Below, in pieces: positions 24,701-36,433 of a stretch of 64,000 bases of DNA. The DNA comes from Chaetorhynchus papuensis (taxonomy: Eukaryota; Chordata; Aves; Passeriformes; Rhipiduridae). The DNA is taken from positions 1 to 64,000 of the forward strand of contig VWYX01000858.1 in assembly GCA_013396525.1 (NCBI GenBank), given 5' to 3'. Every line of letters begins with the position of its first letter. Position 1 is the first letter of the stretch. The notes beneath the pieces are model-generated. The model did not search any database, was not told where the DNA came from, and worked only from the letters and a program-made list of their open reading frames with translations. The position numbers and the translations under genes are program-made.

Positions 24701-26589
24701 ATATTGTTTTCTCCTCTGTCCAGATGAGACCAGAAGCTGGGTTGTCTGGGTGATACCACTCACTGAAATATAACTCTGGTAGTGAAAGGCTGAGGTGGGC
24801 TGTGTAGAATTGGGAGCACCCCTGAAGGTGTGGGGAAGAGCTCTGCTCGAGCAGATCAGCAGAACTGAGTTGCAGTTGAGACAGGGAAAACCAGGATGCT
24901 TCAGAGACCATAAAATAGAGCTACTATTTCAGGAAAGGGAGAATGTTTGTCTAGCCGGTGGTTGCCTCTAAAAATACTTCAAATATCATTTGAGTCAAAA
25001 ACAGGACAAGCTATATGCATATTTACCAAAAGGAGAAAATTAACCACCAGGCATCTTGCCTTTCGGAACATTTCAGTGTAGGTGAAAAGCATTGTTATTC
25101 TCCGTGTCTGTCAGAATTTCCCATGACAAAGCTTGATTGGAATAAGCAACTGTGAGCCCAAAAGTGCGTCTAGACCTGGAAGCAAATGTGTGAGGATAGC
25201 TCTGATACAGAGGTTTCTGCTGTCTTCTTTTCCCTTCTGCTGTCAGGCTGTTGCTTCCTATTTTCTGGAAGGAGATTGAAGAACAAAGCATGTTTGTGGG
25301 CAGAAGTCATAGTTACTGCCTACAGCAAACAGCTTGATTGTGAGGCACCAAAATAAGTGCTCATAAAAATGGACAGGTCTGTGCTTTGAACCAAAGCTAT
25401 TTGGTCTGATCAAGCAGTGCCCTTGAGTACAGAAAAAACTGTATTCCTGACTGAGCACCCTGTACTAATGGCAAAATTGAGCTCTCCCAAAGTGTTTGGA
25501 GGGAAAACATGACAGTAAAGATCAGAACCTTCACCATATTCACCCAGTACAAGCAAGTAATGTAGGGAAAATAATTATGGAATTGCCGGCAAAACCAAAT
25601 CTTAGTGAGTTAGGGATTTTTTTGTTCTTTGAGCCAATGAAACAGTGCTTCAAGGTGATTGGTTTTTTTCAAGGTAGTAAGTGTGGTTTTTGTGAAATGA
25701 CAGATTTCATCAGGATCAAAATATTTTTTAAACAAAACTGCAAAGTTGTCTGGAAGAGTGTTACCTTTTGGTCAAGAAGCTAAAGCAAGCACAACCTTTT
25801 ACAGCTTGTGTTTTCCTGGGAATTTGGTGGTGAATAGTCCACGTTAGTAATCCAAACCTTACGCTTCTGCTGCAGTGTAAATACCACTAGAACAGGGCAC
25901 TCTTTTAAGTTGGGACATTTTTATTTTTGGCTTTTTCTCTTCATGAAAGCAGGGCTATAGAAGCATCAGTAACACGCATATGATTACAGTATAATGAAAA
26001 ATCTCTCATGCTCCTTGCTGTTCTTGAATGAGCTGCTGGAGGTTGGATGGGGAGTAGATTTATCCAGCTGTTGCATCACCAGCACGTGGCTACTGCAGGT
26101 GTAAGTTTTGAGTACACAGTCTGAAAGCATTCTGCATCTGAATTTGTGTCGTGATTTGCTAAGGCCTTGAGGTACTGGTTGCTTTCTTCCTAATGTAATT
26201 AATCATTACATTGTTTAGGATTCTAATTGATGGTCCTCTCTTGGTGTGTTGTGTTCTTTCTACACTTAATATTTGGACCACCCACCCCGATATCCTTACT
26301 CCTTTTTCTCAAATATTAATGTATTAGCACATTATCCATTACAGAACTGCTCTTTTCTTTAGAAGCAAAAGCTTATCGTCATTAGATGATGATTCTTCAC
26401 AGTATAAAGTGGTCTTCTAATGCTCCACAGAGTAAACAAACTACATCTTAAAATATTTTTGGGACCATCTGGTAACTTGGACAGTATAAAAGAAAATGAA
26501 CTTCTTCATGAAAACCTCACAAACAGCCATTCAGAACTAGAGGGGCTGTCTATCTGCAAGAAAGTGTTTCATTAGGAAAGAAGTATTAT

Positions 26590-26922
26590 ATGCTGAAGCT
26601 GAAGGTAATAAACTTGTGTGTGTGTATTCTAGTCCAAATCAGTACTGGTCTGGCCACAGTCATTGTTTTCCTGGCCAGGGTTGGATCATGGGGACCAGCT
26701 TTCACTGTTCAGGAATTCCCAGCAAGTCAAGCTCCTCAGTTCCATGCCCAGGTAATGAAAGCCATCCTTTGTTTTGTTGCCAGAGTGCAGCTGTGGATGT
26801 GTAAGAAGGAATGTGTATGTGTGGAAGAGCTGGATCTCAAATCTGGGGAAAGATGTCCCCAGGAACGTGGGATGTATTGCCAAACCTACTGGTCTCCCCC
26901 TCATTGCAAATGCCAGATGTGA
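26590..26922 (+). other. 110-codon open frame with Cys-rich C-terminus (probably chance)
   Basis: An ATG-initiated frame of 110 codons. The first 25 or so residues (MLKLKVINLCVCILVQISTG onward) are hydrophobic behind two lysines, resembling a signal peptide. The last 42 residues hold seven cysteines spaced roughly C-x3-C-x-C-x13-C-x7-C-x8-C-x-C. That spacing does not fit the beta-defensin pattern or another family I know. The start context is poor (TATTAT before the ATG), no promoter or splice support is visible, and the upstream part contains a short GT repeat (26612-26626) that itself supplies the Cys/Val codons. I regard a coding role as unlikely, but it is the most protein-like frame of the window. 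Confidence 0.1.
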
Positions 26923-27239
26923 CTCTTGGATGTTGCATTTTTTAACATAAATGTGCTACCTCCACTTAATCAACAACCCAGGCACCTGACCCTTCCCACT
27001 ACAGTAACCCACCTTAGCAAGCAGAATAAATTGCCTGTGCCCATCCATCCTCTCCAAGGAGATCTGGAGAACAGGGACAAGCAGTGATGGATTTTCTCCC
27101 TTAACACACTTGTAGGAAGCACTCAGGTGACATACTTGGTATAGGAGTCCGTTTCTGAAACCTGCCTTTATTCTAGTTAAAAGTATTGATGTTTTTAATT
27201 TTTTACCATATTTCACTGTCTGAAAGTTTTATACTGCTC

Positions 27240-27680
27240 TAGCGTGCAAGCTGGGAAACGTGTTTTTGGGGAAGCAGGACTGGGCCTTTAATAATTTTTC
27301 TAGCTGAAAGAGCAACAGTGAAACTGCAGCTTCGCCTCGCATACGTGGTTTCTGCAATTAAGGGCTGCAGCTGTTCTACTTTTTTTGTCTCTGTGACGCA
27401 AATCAAAGCGCAGCAATGGTATTGCCTGAGGGAAGAGAGAAAGCTACTTGCTCGCTTCCCCATGCTGATAACTAAGCAGTGATGACAAGAAACTGGGGCA
27501 AAGGAAAGTTCAAAAGCAGAATCTGAATATTATAAATGACTGGAGAAACACAGGTGCCTCTTCCTCGGCACAAAAGGGAGATAGAACTGCGAATGTCAGA
27601 GGAAATAGTCAGCTGCCCAAAGGAAAAGATGTCCGGCTGTAAAATTTGTGTCGCTCGCAGGGATTCTGACATGTATGCAA
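27240..27680. promoter_or_regulatory. CpG-enriched unique island, candidate regulatory element
   Basis: By hand count about 13 CpG dinucleotides lie in roughly 440 bp, in a window where CpG is otherwise sparse. The stretch is free of simple repeats and recognisable transposons. It contains AP-1-like TGATGACAAG near 27479-27488, GACGCAAATCAAAGCG near 27394-27409 and TTTAATAATTTTTC near 27287. This texture is typical of a constrained enhancer or a small unmethylated element, but conservation cannot be tested here. The short minus-strand frames over it have no domains. Confidence 0.3.
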
Positions 27681-29105
27681 GTTGGGGTCTGTGTGCTATC
27701 AGATAGGTTACGGTCAGCCCCCTTTTAAATGGGACTCATTTTCACCTGGTGACTTCAACCATAAGAACCTTGATTCTCTCACTTTCTCATGTGAGTCCCC
27801 TTTTCACATGTGTTTTGATATCTGCCTAAATGGTGAGATCTGATTCACTATCCTTGTGTCCTTCTTTCATAAGAGGAATTTGTAAGGGAACAGAAGTGTT
27901 AAAAGCATGAGCAGCATTGCTTGTCTGAGGTCATGCAGCAAGCAGAGGAGAGAGTTTGGATGTCCTGATGTCTTGAATCACAACCAGCTTTCTGCACTAA
28001 CTTCTAAAATGATTTATGTGGCCATCCCAAGTTTGTGTGTTGTTCCTGTGTTGTTGTCTAGACCAAGTTTCATAAGCGTTTATTAAAGATAAATTTTTCA
28101 GGTTTGGTGTGGAAATAAAATGAGATTATTGCTTCATTTAGGCATCAGAGGCACCTAAACAATGAATGCAGTCTTCTGTCAGGTGAGCTACAGAGGTCCT
28201 TTCTGCTGGTTGTTGCTGTCTGTGTGCCCCAGCCCTGGCAGCAGGCAGCTTCCTGGGAGGGCAGGAATTGCAGGGCTTAAGGCATCCAAGGCTCTACTTT
28301 CATTGTGTTACAGGTTGGCCATTTTGAGAGAGTTGTGAGAGGGACAGAGAATGACATCTGCAGTACTGTATCCCCTCCAAAGCATGAAATCCATGATTTG
28401 AAATAAAACTAACAAGAAAGCAGATTTTGATTTCCACCAGGGTAGAATAATGTGTTTCTCTGTCATCTCACAGCAAGCATTCAACCCATATCCATAATGT
28501 CAGGCACAAAATGAAGGATCAAACATTGCAGATGCAACTTAAAATGAGCTGTATCCATGGAAAGTGTTGGACCACTTTAAATTGATGCTGCCAGTCCCAG
28601 TTGCCTGTGAGTCAAGTACAGACCTGAGTGTTTTCTTCTGGTGGTACTTGCACCAGTAAACCCCACATGCTATAAAGGAAAATAAATCCACATGTATTGC
28701 AAGGCTGGGATTTAAGTTTGTTTTGTTTTTTTTTTTTAACTCCAGCTTTATTTTTTCAGCCAAGGCAGAAATAGATTAATAGATTTCAGGACTGAATAAT
28801 TATCATCAAGATAACTAGTTTACAGCACTTGACTTAAAATAGGGAAATAGTTTAGAAATATGTTTATATGTTTGCTACTAGCAATTTTATTGGTAATAAA
28901 GAGGCTTGGTGACTTCTTTGCTGGAAACTGGATTTATGTCTTGGTTTTCATGGCTGGAAGCTAAGGAAGTGCAAGTGCTTTGTAATAGTACCTTTTCAGC
29001 AAGATTCACAAAAGTACTCAGGAGCTTTCCAGTCACCTGGACGTTATTGGGTAGCCCACAAATGACCTACCCACACTTGTAGTTATTCTTCAGTCCTAAA
29101 GCATT

Positions 29106-29134
29106 AAAAGTTTTTACATATGGTAAAAACTTTT
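29106..29134. repeat. Perfect 12-bp-arm inverted repeat (hairpin)
   Basis: Arms AAAAGTTTTTAC and GTAAAAACTTTT flank the 5-nt loop ATATG. The match is perfect over 12 bp, which is long for chance even in AT-rich DNA. No known RNA or MITE feature is recognisable around it. Confidence 0.85.
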
Positions 29135-31620
29135 TTCCTTTCTCTCTAAATGCCATTTCCACAGGCTGACACTCTGAACTCTGCAGTTCCTCATTTTGTT
29201 AGGTGTTGGTTCAGCTTAATGTATAATATAATACAAGCATATTTTCACAGGTCTTGTCTTCTAATGTAATTTTTATACACATGTGCAGTTTAGGGTGATA
29301 AGGGAACATTCCACTTGATCCAGTTGTTACCATAATGGCAAGTGAAGTCAGGACTGGAGTTCTACCATTTTTAGAACTCAGTCCCTTCATGAGGAGAAAG
29401 AGGAACTTCAAAATCTGGTGTATACTGAGTATTTATTAATGATATTTTGTAATATTTGTTTCACATCATTCTACTGTCTTCAAATTAGTAAAGTAGTGGA
29501 TACTCACTAACTTTATTATGTCAAATCAATGTTAATATTGATCTAATAGTAATAAACTAATCATGCCTGCTGTAAAATGCTTAATATGAACTTCAAGAGG
29601 AATATTAAAATTTATTAGTCATTCCTTAAAGCTGATTGATATGCTAGGGGGTTTTGTAGAAATAAAAAACCTAGATGGGATGCATGCAGTGCTAGCCTGA
29701 TTTTAATAAATTTTAAATTTTTTTCCTGCTGTTTATAGTTATGATAATTGGGTGTTAAAGACTTTCTACAGAGTCTGATGCTGACTCTCTTTCTTTATTA
29801 CTTCCTTCTTCTAATCACCCTTGAACTGGATTCATCTCTGCCACAGACATATTGTTTAGCACAAAATTCCTTGCCACTATTTGTAGAATTTTCCAAGGCT
29901 TTGGTGCCTATTCGTCAGCAAACAAACTGCTTGTGGTTGTCTTTTTTGCACTTGGCATTGTAAAATGTGACTGAATGTGGAGTTCTGGAAGGACACATGT
30001 GCTTTCCATTTCTCCACAGAGAAAAGGTTGTCCCCGTGTCAGCTACGGTTCCACTGTGTGATGGCCATGTGCAGCTTCAAACTTCATCCCTCTGATGCTC
30101 TAGGGCTGTACAAATCATGGGCTGCTATTAGAATCTGCCATTTGTCTTGAGCAACATTTCTTTTTAAAAAAAAACTTTTTGACTCAGTAACTTACCTGTT
30201 TTTCAAAGAGAAGACCTTGTCTTCTAAGTAATTTGAAATGCTACTCCAGGGTGGTTTCTGATGCATGAATAAGGCCCTGAACAAACCAGGATTCATCCAC
30301 TGGTTGTGAGAATACTTGAATTACCTCCAGGCTGTAATACTGTAATCTGGTCCCCTGGGTCACTTACTGGACAAGGTGAGGTCAGATTTGTAGAAGAAAT
30401 GTTCCCATGCTTGTAGTTCAGACTTGCTTTAAACAACTACAAAGACAGTTTAAGTTGTCTTTGTGCACAAAGTCTGTGCTAATTTTATGGGGTTTTAAAT
30501 AAATTCCAGTGGCCTACCAAATGGGAATGTTTCTTACCTTCTCTCTCTTGCTTCCTCCTCCTCTGACAGAATGATACCTGTAAATAGGAAGTACAGTAAA
30601 ATTGTTCATGTAACTTCCAAGGAAAAGGAAGAGTCCTCTTCTGGCTTTGAGCATCACTGAAATCTGTACTGATGAGCCTGCTGAATGTAGGAATGGGGTC
30701 AGGTCCTGCTTTATGATACAACAATCAGACACCACTGTTGAAAACTGCAGAACATCAGCTGCTCGTAAGATGCCATCCTCTGGTAGAGAGGACAACAGTT
30801 GAAAAGGAAAATGTTGTAGGAGCTGTCACTGCAGGCTCCCCCTTCCCTGGGATGTGTTTGCATCACCGAGGGTGTGGTTGTACTTGCCAGTGCTAACTGC
30901 AGTGGAAATCTGGGAGAGTCTTCACAACTTGCAGCAAAAGCAATTGTTCCTGGTTCTGGCTGTGATATCCTCAGTTTGGGTATTCAAGCAGTTGCATTAG
31001 CCAGCACAAATGAATAGTTGTGTGTGTGTATCTTATGGAGCATTTTCCTTGTATCAAGCATTTCAATACTCAGCAGCTCTTCAGGTTCATTTTAAGAGAA
31101 GCAGGGAGAATTTGAATGCTAAAACTCCCTGTTCTCTAAGTCTAAATCTGTTTATGTATGTTTTCAAAATAATTTTTCTTTTTCTCTGTTTTTATGTGAA
31201 CTTCAGCTAAACTTGTTTTTTCATTACTTTCAATATTTGGTATTTAACTTTCAGATTTTTTTTGTTTGTTTGTTTGCTTTTCCTTCTTGGATAAACTCGT
31301 GACCAAGAACTTTCCACTCCGTTCTTTTTACCTGATGTTAAAATACTGTCACAGAAGTAACTAGCATTATTTTTGATTCCCATATTTGCTGTTTGACACT
31401 TAAAACAGCATTCTTGGCCCTTCAGCCTCTCTAACAAAATGGCTTGGTGGACTGGTTATGGAATCATTTATGAATTTTTACCTGCCTATGGGAGTCTGGG
31501 GCTTGGGGTAGCTGGAAAGAAACAGTCAGGAATCCTAACTACTCTATTTTTTTTTAAATTATTAATATATTACATCTTGCATAAGCACCGAGCATGGGAG
31601 GAAAGATGTTTCAACTGGAA

Positions 31621-31634
31621 TTTTTTTTTTTTTT
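31621..31634. repeat. Poly-T run (T14)
   Basis: Fourteen consecutive T in AT-rich unique sequence. Confidence 0.88.
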
Positions 31635-32384
31635 CCTAGTGACAGCTCTTTATTGGCCTAAGGGGATTTAAAAAATCCTGTTATCCTATTCTATATTGGT
31701 ATTAACCTAGTTCTGTTTTGTCCTTACAAACTAGTATTAAAAATACCCAGCTGTATTCAGAAAGTAGATCTTGGGAACCCTTCTTCAATTGCTTTGCACA
31801 GGTCTGGTGCCTTTAGAAGGTCAGAACCAATGGATCTGGAAATACAGGCACACCTTGTCTTGGTAAGAGAGATTGGTTGGGTTAAGGGGCAACGCTTAAT
31901 GCATTTTTTAAGTAGTTTTGCAGCTGGACATGTGTCATTTTCCCATGTCACACACTAGTATGTGTACATAGCTGAAAGGAAATTGGGCTTGTTAAGTTGT
32001 AGATTAAGGTAAACAAGAAATACAAGCCATGACAGCATCTAAAAGCAAGATTTTCATGTTTCTTAAGTGCAGCAACCAAAATATTCATCTCTGACTTGAA
32101 TGTCTCTATTAAACTCAAAATAAGTGAAGCAGTAGATGTATTAAGCTCAAAATAAGAGTTAAAAGGAACAGTGGTGCAGAAAAAGTGATGCAATGTATTT
32201 CCTCTCCCTGCCCCCCAAAATGTGTTGATTTTAAATGCATTTGTAGAGCTATACAGCTTGTTTGCTGTTCCTCATAATTACCAGATGAGCTCTGCATAGG
32301 AGCAGACAACGGAAATCAGACAGTCAATTATTTACTGGTTCCTCTGCTTGCATTTGCATCTGTTTTCATTTACATTATTACAAG

Positions 32385-32425
32385 GAGTTTGAGAGGATTT
32401 GCAAAGCGTGGAGGCAAAATGAGAG
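32385..32425 (+). other. Splice-bounded 41-nt open segment (weak microexon candidate)
   Basis: A T-rich tract ending TTACAAG (acceptor AG at 32383-32384) and a good donor GAG|GTAAGA bracket 41 nt that read open in one frame (EFERICKAWRQNE). It lies at the edge of a repeat-free stretch. Acceptor strength is modest and no partner exon is visible, so this may well be chance. Confidence 0.12.
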
Positions 32426-33010
32426 GTAAGAATTTCATTTGGCTCTCATTTCTCATTGCCCCCAATGAAGTTTTTTCATGTTTGCTCCCAGCTGTGCATT
32501 TGAGTGCGAGGATAGGGAGAGGCAGGCACGGAGAGTTTCTTCTGCTGATTCCCACCTAACTCAGTGCACAACACAGCGCTCAGCATGGAAAAAGCTGTGG
32601 AGTACACTGACAGTTTTATTGACTGTCCCTTTTGCAGTGACATGCCAGCCCCTTTGAAATGATGGTTAGCAGGAGTGAGTGAACACACATGGCTTTTGTA
32701 AGACAGTGATAAATTGGTGGGCAGTTGGGCCGTGATGGCTTCAGAAGTTACGTGTTCGCCGTCAGTGCCCCGAGGCCATTTATGTTCTGTGTCAGTGGGG
32801 TGCATCTGAATACCATATGTCACAAAGACTGATGTCCTCACTCCTCCTTCTAATGGGCACGGCAGACACCACGCACTTGGAAATTTCCGTGCCTGCCTCC
32901 GAGATAAACAGTAACAGGGCCAGCTAATTGTGGATGTTGTCAAACACCAGAGCTGCTCACTTGAAAGGTGGACCCTGGCAATTAATGAGAGCCATTAAGG
33001 GACTGAACAG
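32426..33010. promoter_or_regulatory. Repeat-free stretch, possible conserved non-coding element
   Basis: The part at about 32880-33000 has balanced composition, is free of repeats and holds homeodomain-type cores (CTAATTG near 32925, CAATTAATGAG near 32980). It ends directly at an A-rich tract. A 155-codon minus-strand frame (32476-32943) crosses it but shows no domain. A conserved regulatory element is an inference from texture only. Confidence 0.2.
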
Positions 33011-33043
33011 AAACAAAAAAAAAGAAAAAAAAAAAAAAGAAAA
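33011..33043. repeat. A-rich tract
   Basis: Thirty-three bases of A interrupted by one C and two G. There is no recognisable retrotransposon body upstream, so it is listed as low-complexity sequence. Confidence 0.9.
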
Positions 33044-36000
33044 GCATTTTTTCCTGACATGGGGCTTCGTGGCATCAAATTGGGTGGGCTCTTGTCCAGA
33101 CCTATTGCTGCTTCATTGTTAGGAGAGAAGTTAGGAAGAAGTTGGAGTGTCATAATTTTAAGAGTCCTAGATCATACTTTAGACACTAGTTTGTAGAAGC
33201 CAGGGCAAGAATATACCTGAGACTATGAAATCTCCATCTTAACTGGGACTGAGAGACTGAATTCTTAAAAATGAATAATCACAATAATGTATAAAATTCA
33301 CTCCTGGGAAGAGGTCAGATTGCAGTGTCTGTACTTTAAAGATAAGGGGTACAGTATTTGCTTATTTAATGAATAAGCAAAGTGTTCTGGAGCAAAGCTT
33401 TGGGGTGAGCACATGTAGTTGCATGTGCAGGGTAGAGTTTATTACAGGGGTACACTCCAGATTAAGTGAATTTTTGAATTCATTAATCTCTGAATTGACA
33501 ATAAATTTAAGTGCTTCTGCCTGCATTTCTACAGGCTTTTCCTTGCTTCCGGTGTTGTTTAGCCCAATAGATTTAATGGCGTTTGAGGCAAACAGCTGTT
33601 CCATACATTATTTCAGATGCTGGATGTTCTGGGAATGTCTGTGGCTAATGGCTGAATGACCAGCATTGTAAATCACAAGAAAATGGCAGCCTTGCAAAGA
33701 ATTAAACATACTGATTATGGATGCATTTCATCTTGTTGTGCCAGTCAGGAGAAAACTATCCTACAGTAACTGCTCTGCTCATGGCTCTGTTCTTCAATGT
33801 TTTTAGAAGCACCAAAATTACACTGTGGCATAGACAAGATGTTCATGCAGTGATGCTTATCCTTCCATTCAAATGTATTGCTAAATTAAAGGGGGTGTGT
33901 AGGTTTATGGAGCAGAGAAAGCCTGGGACTCGTTCTTTAACCAGAGAAGCTAAAAGCTGGGAAGGCAGGGCATTCACCAGGTAAATGGAAAGAACAGAAA
34001 CCAGCTGAAAAATGAGGTGGTCGTTTCCAAACTGTGTCAAATGTCCAAAAGCCCATATTACATTCTCTTATGCATTTGTTTGTCTGTGCTAACCCGTTTA
34101 GGATTTTTAGGGCATATTTGACATGCAGGAGAGGGTTTCCCATGTTCAGGACCTGCCTTTGATGAATGCTTGAGTAAATACAAAGAATTAGTAGGAATGG
34201 CCAAAAATGCCCAGATATTAAAGAAACTAGAATAAAAACCGTAAAGAATCCGAAAGACTTGAACACTGTTATAAATGTACATTTTTTGTAAAACCTGGCA
34301 TTTTTGGAACAATATTTTTCTTTGTATGTAAAATTGCTGTTTAGTGAACTCCATTTTCAGAGCATCCCAAATATAATCGGATATGATAAAATCTGAGTTC
34401 ACTTCTTTTGCTGCCTCTTAGAAATCTGACCTTCAAGTCTTATCTTTGTTCTGTTTCTTAAAGAGAAGTGTTTTATATTTGCTGATTCATTACTATATAT
34501 TTGTGCTTTGTGTTGTTTCTGTTGCATACTTATTCTTCAAAGCATCTTCTCTCTTTAAAAAAAACTGACTCAGACTTCAGGTGATGTGGATCTTCATCCT
34601 CCTATTAGAGCTGATTAAAACAAAGGGAGAGGTTAAATGACATGCTCAGGGTTCTGCAGTGAATTAGTGCTGCAATTTGGGATGGGAGAGAGGGGCATTT
34701 CCCTTAAAATTTCTTTTAACCATTAGGCCAATGATGATGAGTTGTGGAGTTAGTCACTACAATCAAAAGTGTGTCCCTGGTAGTTTTGTTTTGGTTTATT
34801 TCTGGTTTTCCTCTCTGCCAGTATCAATGAGTGCTTTTGCATTCCTAATCTGTTGCTCCTTAGTTTTAGGGATCAGTTTTAGGGAGCTGAAGACAAGCTG
34901 TGCTGCTGGGTGGACAGCAGAGGAGGGTAATGAAAGGGAGGAAGGTGACAGAAGGCAAACCAGTCCTGGACACGACTCTGTGGGCCCAGAGTGCTTCAGA
35001 GCATGAGATGAAGACCTTTCCTGTTTTGACAGGTGATAATAATGTTTTCCCTCGTATGTGTGGCCTTTGAGCTAGTGATCTTGTGGGGGAGAGGGGTGTA
35101 TGCTGGAAGCCTTTGTTGGTGGTTGCAGTCCAGTGAAGAACTTGTGGTCACTGGGCAGGATTCAGCCCACAGCTCACAGAGCCTATGGCCACATTTCCAG
35201 CCCTTTCCCTGCTGCTGTTTGATTTTGTCCGGGGTGTGTATGTCAATGTGTGGCTCACCAAGCACATCTGTGGGGCCCAGACAGCTCTGAGCCTGTGACT
35301 TTCCCTGAGGAGAAGAGAGGCAGGAGAGAGTGTGATGTGCCAAAGCCAATGGCAGATCTGGAGAATAAACCTCCCTGGCTGGTGAGAAACCAGGTTTTTA
35401 CATTGTGTAATGAATTTGAGTGTTTATGAAGTCGGGGGCTGAGATTAAAGGTGACACAAAGCACACTCCTTGTCTCTTCTAGGGAGTGTGTCAGCTTACT
35501 CACAAACCTTCAGGCTTAAACTAGAAAAAAAAAAGATGTAGAGATCCCGGAATTCTACTCTCTCAGTTATTCTCAACATTTCATACCTGACAAGGCTTCA
35601 AGTTGGAAAAACTTTTGTCTGAAAGAATACATTGCCTGATTTTAATTAGGGTTTTTTAGAGGGAGAGTTGGTTTTGTTTCCTTGATTCAGTCTAATCCTG
35701 CTTCCTGCGATAAATGGCTTTCCATGTAATGGGTGCACTGATTACTCCAAGGCACACATCTGCTAAAGGATGCCTTTGAAAGTCAGGCTAATTTGCTGGA
35801 TAAGTGGCAGATTTCTGATTGCAATCTCTTTTCAATACAGAGGATCACATAAGTAAGACAATAATCCTCTCTATTTTCCTATTTTTTTTTCCCAAGCCTT
35901 AGGTTTGGGGTTTTTTTTCCATCTCTGTCTTAATCATCTTACTCTTAATTTTTCCTTGTCTCTAGGCATACTTTGGTTTCTCTTTCTTCATAAACAGTTA

Positions 36001-36246
36001 CCAAACACGATTACAGGGAGTTTTGTTGTAGTAGAGCTTGCATATGACATTGACACTGTTGTGAACTCAGAAACTACACTACATGAAATTACAGGATTAT
36101 TATTTTAAGACAGGCTACTCTGGCTTCAAAACAAAAACCATCCCTTCTGGATTCTAAAATCTACATAAAAATGGCAGTGTTGGAAATAGCTGTCAGAGAA
36201 ATGCTTAGCTGATATTTTCAGTATTTGCTACAAAGGCTCTTGCTGC
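33044..36246. other. Non-coding sequence, no gene
   Basis: Unique AT-rich sequence. The overlapping minus-strand frames at 33937-34402 and both-strand frames near 35000-35350 have no domain and overlap each other in different frames. No repeat family was recognised. Confidence 0.6.
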
Positions 36247-36274
36247 AGAGGTAGGAAAAGAGTCTCCTACCTCT
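36247..36274. repeat. 10-bp-arm hairpin
   Basis: Perfect arms AGAGGTAGGA and TCCTACCTCT flank the 8-nt loop AAAGAGTC. The GAGGTAG string recalls the let-7 seed, but the stem is far too short for a microRNA precursor. Confidence 0.85.
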
Positions 36275-36389
36275 CTGGGTGTTGTGCCTGCGTCTCTGTG
36301 TTGATTGTGTGCATAAGGGCACAGAGACTCAGTATGATACAGACACAGTGTGGCATTATTGTATTCTCTAATAAATGTCAAATGTTAAG

Positions 36390-36433
36390 CCCTCCTTCTT
36401 TTTCTTTTTTTTTCTTTTTTTTTTTTCTTTTTT
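36390..36433. repeat. 44-nt pyrimidine tract
   Basis: An uninterrupted C/T run of 44 nt, mostly T. It is capable of triplex formation and is also a strong polypyrimidine tract, but AG-acceptor context downstream is poor. Confidence 0.85.

Larger units (their letters stand above)
20613..27239. other. Non-coding sequence, no gene
   Basis: Unique T-rich sequence with a T13 run at 21762-21774, G/T-rich runs near 21121-21170 and C-rich runs at 22689-22702. The only open frame worth a note is 26590-26922, listed separately. No repeat family was recognised. Confidence 0.6.
27681..32384. other. Non-coding AT-rich sequence, no gene
   Basis: Unique AT-rich sequence. It contains T12 at 28726-28737, a 29-nt perfect hairpin at 29106-29134, three GTTT units after a T8 run near 31256-31276, and T14 at 31621-31634. 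No exon, RNA gene or transposon was recognised. Confidence 0.6.

Noticed and set aside
32476..32943. 155-codon minus-strand open frame
   Set aside because: No domain. It crosses a region better explained as repeat-free non-coding sequence, and an overlapping minus-strand frame exists.
36247..36274. let-7-like GAGGTAG hairpin as a microRNA
   Set aside because: The stem is only 10 bp with an 8-nt loop, far shorter than a microRNA precursor, and let-7 requires a longer conserved stem.
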